Source: an uncultured Candidatus Saccharibacteria bacterium
GTDB lineage: Bacteria; Patescibacteria; Saccharimonadia; Saccharimonadales; UBA10212
Assembly: GCA_946478715.1 (NCBI GenBank)
Contig: CAMLDA010000021.1
Span: forward strand, 1-8,329
DNA length: 8,329 nt
Direction of reading: 5' to 3'
Shown here: piece after piece, positions 5,472 to 8,329 of the stretch
How the letters are laid out: each line of letters opens with the position of its first letter
Position numbering within the stretch: the first letter of the stretch is position 1
Notes under the pieces: model-generated
Databases searched by the model: none
What the model was told of the DNA's origin: nothing
Seen by the model: only the letters and a program-made list of their open reading frames with translations
Translations under genes and position numbers: made by a program

Positions 5472-5493
5472 GCTTCTGCTCTCCTTCTGGGGG

Positions 5494-5592
5494 CTAGGCC
5501 GGGACGGGGAGGATGCCGTTGGGCTTGCGCTTGCGGCGCTTGCGCAGGCTTTCCCTTACCCGGCGGATTTTCTCCCTGACGCGTTTCTTCAT
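5494..5592 (-). CDS. Very basic 32-aa peptide
   Basis: Starting at ATG 5592, the 32 codons contain 15 Lys or Arg (KKRVREKIRRV, then RKRRKRK) and end in a neutral tail NGILPVPA. The ATG overlaps the stop of the upstream membrane gene by ATGA, and GAGGAGGAGG immediately upstream is a strong ribosome site that overlaps the Glu-rich C-terminus of that gene. The composition suggests nucleic-acid or membrane-surface binding, but no function can be assigned. The same frame is open far upstream to 5919, but that part is the shadow of the membrane gene. Coding is supported by the coupling and ribosome site; the shortness keeps confidence moderate. Confidence 0.52.
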   Translation of the reverse strand: MKKRVREKIRRVRESLRKRRKRKPNGILPVPA

Positions 5593-5837
5593 GCCTCCTC
5601 CTCTTTCCTGCCGGTCGCGAGCCACCAGAGCTGGCGGCCCAGCACCCAGACGAAAAAGAGGAGCATGACCGGGATGCCGATGACTATCAGCGCCAGCCGG
5701 ATGACCAGCGGGTAGTCGCCGTAGGGCGACACCCAGTTGAGCCAGCGGAAAGGCACGGCGAACTCGCCGAAGCCCATCAGCACGTTGGCCGCGAAGGCCA
5801 GCAGCGACTGTCCGCCGCCGGTTGCCGTGGATTCCAT
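5589..5837 (-). CDS. Small membrane protein (82 aa)
   Basis: Residues 44-66 (LVIRLALIVIGIPVMLLFFVWVL) form a clear membrane helix. A weaker hydrophobic segment at 11-27 may be a second, giving a hairpin topology. The middle is aromatic (FRWLNWVSPYGDY) and the C-terminus is charged (GRKEEEA). AAGGG 8 bases before ATG 5837 is a good ribosome site. It is the first gene of the third block: the 47-bp palindromic repeat lies about 50 bases upstream, and its stop overlaps the start of the basic peptide gene. No family is recognised; small phage or mobile-element membrane proteins look similar. Confidence 0.68.
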   Translation of the reverse strand: MESTATGGGQSLLAFAANVLMGFGEFAVPFRWLNWVSPYGDYPLVIRLALIVIGIPVMLLFFVWVLGRQLWWLATGRKEEEA

Positions 5838-5888
5838 CCAGTGTCCCTTCGGATAGGTGTTTAACGTACGAACCTAGCGATCCAAACT

Positions 5889-5935
5889 TTCGGATCACAT
5901 CTGTAAATCTGGTGTTCACTCTGATGTGATTCGAA
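5889..5935. repeat. 47-bp palindromic repeat, copy 1
   Basis: Arms TTCGGATCACATC (5889-5901) and GATGTGATTCGAA (5923-5935) flank a 21-base centre. It matches copy 2 at 6730-6776 in 43 of 47 positions; one arm mismatch (G where copy 2 has A) still allows G-T pairing on the plus strand. It lies between the GC-rich hairpin after the zinc-ribbon gene and the start of the next block. It could be an operator, recombination site or RNA hairpin. Confidence 0.85.
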
Positions 5936-5945
5936 GATTGAGATA

Positions 5946-5975
5946 GAAGGGGCGGCGCCGTAGGGCCGCCCCTTC
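5946..5975 (-). terminator. GC-rich terminator-like hairpin next to repeat copy 1
   Basis: A perfect 11-bp stem GAAGGGGCGGC/GCCGCCCCTTC with an 8-base loop. On the minus strand it follows the 100-aa gene but has no T-tract, so it may be a weak terminator, an RNA stabiliser or an attenuator. Another hairpin, CCGCC/GGCGG (6008-6021, GAAA loop on the minus strand), lies just upstream. Confidence 0.45.
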
Positions 5976-6033
5976 GTCATGCGCGGATTTGTTACCCGCG
6001 TCTTCTTCCGCCTTTCGGCGGGACCTCGAAGCC

Positions 6034-6336
6034 TCAGGTGTCGGCCAGGACCAGCTCCCGGATGAACTCCCAGGGCTCTTCCCAGCCGCAATCGAGGTAC
6101 GCCTTGCGGTAGTACTTCAGGCGCTGTTCAGGCGTCAGGCGCTCCCAGCAGTGCTGGCACAGCGCGAAAACACCTGCGCCTTCTCCGCCCCTGCCGTCGA
6201 AGTCGATGTCCCATTCGATTGAGTGCTCCGGAACATACTTCCACGACAGGCGGCATCGCGTACAGGATCCCCAGCCCATGAGCCATGCCCACGGGCTAAG
6301 GAGGTACGCCAGCCAGCGCGGAATGGTCCTTACCAT
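6034..6336 (-). CDS. Putative zinc-ribbon protein (100 aa), phage-like
   Basis: Two CxxC pairs, CTRC (25-28) and CQHC (60-63), about 31 residues apart suggest one zinc-binding ribbon. After the second pair comes WERLTPEQRLKYYRKAY, a pattern I recall from small phage and metagenome proteins of the form C-H-C-W-x-x-LTPE-x-R. The first ~20 residues are hydrophobic and Trp-rich (IPRWLAYLLSPWAWLMG), perhaps a membrane anchor or part of the fold. ATG 6336 is preceded by AAGGAGG at a short spacing; an ATG at 6340 is in another frame. It follows the 103-aa gene after 18 bases, so they share a message. Function is unknown. Confidence 0.72.
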   Translation of the reverse strand: MVRTIPRWLAYLLSPWAWLMGWGSCTRCRLSWKYVPEHSIEWDIDFDGRGGEGAGVFALCQHCWERLTPEQRLKYYRKAYLDCGWEEPWEFIRELVLADT

Positions 6337-6354
6337 CCATCCTCCTTCTTACTC

Positions 6355-6666
6355 CTAGAACGCCGCCGCGACGAGGGTCTGGTCGATCTCGGTCTCGAGG
6401 GCGGTGATTTGCTGGCACAGCTCGCGGTACTCGGCCTTGACCGCCTCGTCCCGCTCGCGCTGCTCGCTCATGAAACTGAGCATGCCCGATTCGTTGAACC
6501 GCGCCCTCGCCCCACCGACCGAATGGATGCTGCGCTTGAGGTCAAGCTCCAGCCGCTCTGTCCGCTCGTTGGCATTGATGCCGGCCACCTGGATGGCCAT
6601 CTCGGCCTTGCGGCTGACGAGCTTCTGCAGCTCGAACAGCTTCGGGAACAGCGGGCTGTAGTCCAT
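6355..6666 (-). CDS. Helical, coiled-coil-like hypothetical protein (103 aa)
   Basis: The protein is almost entirely helical and charged. Segments: LFPKLFELQKLVSRKAEMA (6-24), ERTERLELDLKRSIHSVGG (34-52) and a likely coiled coil SEQRERDEAVKAEYREL...ITALETEIDQTL (67-98). There is no membrane segment. AAGGAGGG lies 5 bases before ATG 6666, a near-ideal ribosome site. It is the first gene of the second block; repeat copy 2 lies about 65 bases upstream. Phage structural or chaperone-like small proteins can look like this, but no family is recognised. Confidence 0.7.
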   Translation of the reverse strand: MDYSPLFPKLFELQKLVSRKAEMAIQVAGINANERTERLELDLKRSIHSVGGARARFNESGMLSFMSEQRERDEAVKAEYRELCQQITALETEIDQTLVAAAF

Positions 6667-6729
6667 CGTCTCCCTCCTTGGAGATTAAGGCTCCAGATAC
6701 GGTATGTGCGTGATGCGAAGAAAACTTCC

Positions 6730-6776
6730 TTCGAATCACATCTGTAAATCAAGTGTTCACTGTGATGTGATTCGAA
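6730..6776. repeat. 47-bp palindromic repeat, copy 2
   Basis: Perfect 13-base inverted arms, TTCGAATCACATC (6730-6742) and GATGTGATTCGAA (6764-6776), flank a 21-base centre containing AAGTGTTCACT. It differs from copy 1 at four positions: one in an arm, three in the centre. Both copies have the same position relative to genes: after a GC-rich hairpin and upstream of a well-ribosome-sited first gene. Confidence 0.87.
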
Positions 6777-6784
6777 AGTTGTAC

Positions 6785-6820
6785 GTGGGACGGTCGCGGT
6801 GTTAGCCGCGCCCGCCCCAC
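6785..6820 (-). terminator. GC-rich terminator-like hairpin next to repeat copy 2
   Basis: On the minus strand, GTGGGGCGGGCGCGG pairs with CCGCGACCGTCCCAC around a 6-base loop (one G-T pair, one mismatch). It lies just after the 139-aa membrane gene and 8 bases before the repeat, matching the layout at copy 1. There is no T-tract. Confidence 0.45.
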
Positions 6821-6836
6821 TATGTGCCGAAACCCT

Positions 6837-7256
6837 TCACGTACGAAGCTTGCGCTCCTTACGTATCCCCTGCATTGCCACACAGGCCGCGATGAACGCA
6901 ATCGGACCCAGTGCGAGCGCTACCCACTTGTCGGCGACGCCGCAGGACTCGGTGATAGCGAGAACCGGGACCACGACGCACGCCGCCATTGTGAGCAGGC
7001 ATGCGAAGATCGCAGCCGATGCCAGCACGACGAACTTCTTGCGGTACATCAGCCAGCCGATGGTCTTATAACTGGCTGCCGCAATTGCCCCGAGCACGGC
7101 AAAGCTGGCACCGAACGTGAACGCTCCTCCGAGGATACCGAGGGTCTCGTCGGAGGACCCGATAACCGCTCCGAGCAGTGCGCCCAGGATTGCCAGCCCG
7201 CCGAGAATGTCGGGGATACCGGGGTCTTCCTGCTGGACTGGCCCGCCTTCACTCAC
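6837..7256 (-). CDS. Four-helix membrane protein (139 aa), GTG start
   Basis: The start is taken as GTG 7256 because GAAGGAG sits 5 bases upstream; an in-frame ATG at 7319 would add 21 residues but overlaps the preceding 27-aa gene and lacks a ribosome site. Membrane segments lie at about 17-33, 39-60, 74-101 and 110-129, after an acidic N-terminus (QQEDPGIPD) and before a basic tail (RKERKLRT). Gly/Ala-rich helices could suit a holin or small channel, but this is a guess. It is the last gene of the first block, 19 bases after the 27-aa gene and followed by a GC-rich hairpin. Confidence 0.75.
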   Translation of the reverse strand: MSEGGPVQQEDPGIPDILGGLAILGALLGAVIGSSDETLGILGGAFTFGASFAVLGAIAAASYKTIGWLMYRKKFVVLASAAIFACLLTMAACVVVPVLAITESCGVADKWVALALGPIAFIAACVAMQGIRKERKLRT

Positions 7257-7275
7257 GAGTTCTCCTTCCCGGCTG

Positions 7276-7359
7276 TCAGGCCGAAATGTGGTGGATGAAG
7301 ATGCCCGCCAGCACCGCAAGAGCGATACCGGACATCCACAAAATCGTTGTCGGTTTCAT
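7276..7359 (-). CDS. 27-aa single-helix membrane peptide
   Basis: This tiny frame from ATG 7359 is preceded by GGAAGGAG at a 4-base spacing, which is the main reason to call it. The product has one membrane helix (about 6-23, ILWMSGIALAVLAGIFI), two Lys/Thr-type polar residues before it and a short HHISA tail. A longer in-frame reading to 7521 is Arg/Pro/Gly-rich shadow of the neighbouring gene. It lies between the 58-aa gene (17-base gap) and the GTG-start membrane gene (19-base gap), consistent with a compact operon. No family is recognised. Confidence 0.55.
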   Translation of the reverse strand: MKPTTILWMSGIALAVLAGIFIHHISA

Positions 7360-7376
7360 CCTTCTCCTTCCAGCCG

Positions 7377-7553
7377 TCAGGCGGCTTCGGTCAGGGTCCA
7401 GGCTGGGCCGAGATGGCGCTTCAGTGCCGCCTCGAGCCTGTCGTCCTGAGCCGAGCGGTCGGCTGGCTCTTCGGGCTGTGCCGCGGCCCTCAGGCCGGGG
7501 TGCCGGCGAAGCGGGTCGCACATCTCGTGCGGGTCCTCTCCGAACAGCAGCAT
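7377..7553 (-). CDS. Hypothetical 58-aa soluble protein
   Basis: ATG 7553 is chosen because GGAAGGAG lies 6 bases upstream; an in-frame ATG at 7631 would run through the neighbouring 34-aa gene without a ribosome site. The protein is polar and has no membrane segment: LFGEDPHEMCDPLRRHPGL at the N-terminus, an Ala/Pro/Glu-rich middle, and a C-terminal helix DDRLEAALKRHLG. A single cysteine and two His give no clear metal site. No family is recognised. It sits between two predicted membrane peptides in the first block. Confidence 0.58.
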   Translation of the reverse strand: MLLFGEDPHEMCDPLRRHPGLRAAAQPEEPADRSAQDDRLEAALKRHLGPAWTLTEAA

Positions 7554-7572
7554 ACGGTACTCCTTCCCGGCC

Positions 7573-7677
7573 TTAGAAAGGCCAGATGTGTCTCTGGAGG
7601 GCGCCGGCCAGGTAGCCCACGGCCACTGCAAGCGGCCAGGCTACCAGCGGCGACAACAGGTATCTGCGCACTTTCAT
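7573..7677 (-). CDS. 34-aa single-helix membrane peptide
   Basis: From ATG 7677 the product is MKVRRY, a membrane helix at about 7-27 (LVAWPLAVAVGYLAGA) and an aromatic tail RHIWPF. GGGGAGG directly abuts the ATG, which is too close; the third codon is GTG (7671) and would have a normal 6-base spacing, so the real start may be there, giving 32 residues. It lies 13 bases after the 81-aa membrane gene and 19 bases before the 58-aa gene. Positive-inside charge predicts the N-terminus in the cytoplasm. No family is recognised. Confidence 0.55.
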   Translation of the reverse strand: MKVRRYLLSPLVAWPLAVAVGYLAGALQRHIWPF

Positions 7678-7690
7678 CCTCCCCGGCTGC

Positions 7691-7936
7691 CTAGAACCAG
7701 GGGTCGTATTTACCGGGAGGAAGGTTGTGGCGGCGGCGAATCTCCTGGTTGCGGCGGTCCGAAGCCTTCGAACCGACGCCCACCAGCAGGATTACGGCCG
7801 CGGCCGGCAGGAGCATCCAGGCGTCGGGATGGCCGGCAAGGATTGCCAGCGGCGACGCCAGGGTGAAGACTGCCGCCAGGAGCACGTACCCCTTCTTGGG
7901 GGCAAGCCGGGCAAATAGTCGCTTTGCAAGTAGCAT
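7691..7936 (-). CDS. Two-helix membrane protein (81 aa), first gene of the island
   Basis: Two membrane helices (about 16-35 and 39-55) form a hairpin between basic ends: MLLAKRLFARLAPKK before and KASDRRNQEIRRRHNLPPGKYDPWF after, so both termini are predicted in the cytoplasm. AAAGGA 6-7 bases before ATG 7936 is a good ribosome site. It is the first gene downstream of the strong promoter at 8065-8093, behind a 120-nt leader with two stem-loops, so it should be the most directly controlled gene of the island. The hairpin topology with charged tail is seen in some phage holins, but no family match is recognised and function is unknown. Confidence 0.72.
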   Translation of the reverse strand: MLLAKRLFARLAPKKGYVLLAAVFTLASPLAILAGHPDAWMLLPAAAVILLVGVGSKASDRRNQEIRRRHNLPPGKYDPWF

Positions 7937-7958
7937 CAGTGTTCCTTTGATAGGGGGT

Positions 7959-8054
7959 TTATCTCTGGCGAGCAGCCGGCAGCTTAGTAACCGGCTTTTC
8001 GCCAGAGATAATGCTTCAGGGGTAAAGTTTCATCTGTCCCACCTCTGATGAAAC
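7959..8054 (-). promoter_or_regulatory. Structured 5' leader of the small-gene island
   Basis: The predicted message starts near 8058. Its first element is GTTTCATC (8054-8047 on the minus strand) pairing with GATGAAAC (8034-8027). Then a 13-bp stem TTATCTCTGGCGA/TCGCCAGAGATAA (8011-7999 with 7971-7959) is extended by a 6-bp inner stem AGCCGG/CCGGCT and an 11-base loop. The second stem ends about 10 bases before the ribosome site of the first gene. It could be a stability element, a protein-binding leader or an unknown riboregulator; no riboswitch class is recognised. Confidence 0.55.
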
Positions 8055-8064
8055 AGATTAGCAA

Positions 8065-8093
8065 ATTATACCTCAAAATGCTCTAAAAGTCAA
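8065..8093 (-). promoter_or_regulatory. Strong promoter driving the small-gene island
   Basis: On the minus strand, TTGACT (8093-8088), a 17-base spacer and a perfect TATAAT (8070-8065). This is the best promoter in the window and points away from rnpB. Start is predicted at about A8058. Confidence 0.85.
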
Positions 8094-8128
8094 TAATCCA
8101 TATGTACTGCCTACCCCTTGAGAAGGCC

Positions 8129-8157
8129 TTTAAAAACGTTCCTGTTTATGCTATATT
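8129..8157 (+). promoter_or_regulatory. Promoter of rnpB
   Basis: TTTAAA (8129-8134), a 17-base spacer and TATATT (8152-8157) with TG three bases upstream (extended -10). Start is predicted at about 8164, matching the expected 5' end of RNase P RNA. Confidence 0.65.
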
Positions 8158-8163
8158 AGCCCT

Positions 8164-8329
8164 TGGCCAGACTATCGGCTGATCGCGTGCACGTTTTCGG
8201 GCACGAGGAAAGTCCGGGCAGCACAGGACAAAGGCAGTTGCTAACGGCAACCGGGGGTAACCCCAGGGAAAGTGCCACAGAAACGACACAACCGTATCCC
8301 TAAAAGATACGGAAATGGTGAAACGAGTG
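8164..8329 (+). ncRNA. rnpB: RNase P RNA, class A type, 5' part; cut by window edge
   Basis: This is the catalytic RNA of RNase P, which removes 5' leaders from pre-tRNAs. The conserved GAGGAAAGTCCGGGC block (8205-8219) is intact, followed by CAGGACA, the GCTAACGGCAACCGGGGG and CCCCAGGGAAAGTGCCACAGAAA blocks, and GGTGAAACGAGTG at the edge. GTGCACG/GGGCAC forms the stem before the GAGGAAAG block. The 5' end is placed by the extended -10 promoter and by similarity of GGCCAGACTATCGGCTG to the usual start. The 3' half, including the P4 partner strand and the 3' end, lies outside the window. The gene is divergent from the small-gene island. Confidence 0.96.

Noticed and set aside
5494..5919. A 141-aa frame ending in the basic peptide
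   Set aside because: Its upstream part is Arg/Pro/Gly-rich, starts inside the palindromic repeat without a ribosome site, and overlaps the real 82-aa membrane gene.
5889..6776. CRP-type operator or Xer dif site in the 47-bp repeats
   Set aside because: The TCACA...TGTGA polarity is opposite to the CRP consensus, and the 21-base centre is far longer than the 6-8 bases of dif-type sites.
5160..8100. Insertion sequence, integron or CRISPR array
   Set aside because: No transposase, integrase or cas gene, no terminal inverted repeats or target duplication found, and only two repeat copies 841 bases apart.
2338..8142. The 12-mer AAAAACGTTCCT shared by the small RNA and the rnpB promoter
   Set aside because: A match of this length is expected by chance once or twice in a window of this size, and the surroundings do not match.

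Overview
The window looks like a chromosomal segment of a Patescibacteria (CPR) bacterium, possibly a Saccharibacteria relative. The evidence is a CPR-style trio of envelope or DNA-transfer genes at the left end, compact housekeeping genes, and standard-code reading with TGA used as a stop. The lineage call rests on recalled family resemblance, not on a search. Genes and spacers are GC-rich apart from short AT-rich promoter regions.

Layout. (1) 1-1089, minus strand: a four-helix small membrane protein, a Pro/Ala-rich protein with a conserved charged C-terminus, and the N-terminus of a membrane-anchored protein that resembles the start of a CPR VirB4/HerA-type transfer ATPase. The last two overlap by ATGA. 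(2) 1090-2457: about 1.37 kb without a convincing protein gene. It holds a run of hairpins (1155-1340), an AT-rich spacer, a GC-rich stem-dense block (1491-2041), and a self-contained small-RNA unit (promoter 2213-2241, RNA about 2248-2409, intrinsic terminator) carrying two CCTCC anti-Shine-Dalgarno motifs. (3) 2458-5163, plus strand: comM (YifB-type Mg-chelatase-like AAA+ helicase), then infC-rpmI-rplT with its own promoter and terminator. infC has no ATG, GTG or TTG start that would give a full-length protein and most likely starts at AUA 4048. (4) 5189-8093, minus strand: an island of ten very small genes (27-139 aa, six of them membrane or membrane-like proteins) with mostly strong Shine-Dalgarno sequences. 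They form three blocks. The first is driven by a near-consensus promoter (8065-8093) and a stem-loop-rich leader. The other two are each preceded by a GC-rich hairpin and a copy of a 47-bp palindromic repeat. A terminator facing the rplT terminator closes the island. (5) 8129-8329, plus strand: promoter and 5' part of the RNase P RNA gene rnpB, cut by the window end.

The housekeeping part is conventional: translation initiation and ribosomal proteins, competence-linked recombination, and RNase P. The parts that stand out are the non-canonical infC start, the candidate small RNA, the structured non-coding block and the unrecognised small-protein island with its repeated intergenic module. The island has the look of a phage-like or horizontally acquired block, but no integrase, transposase or attachment site is visible in the window.
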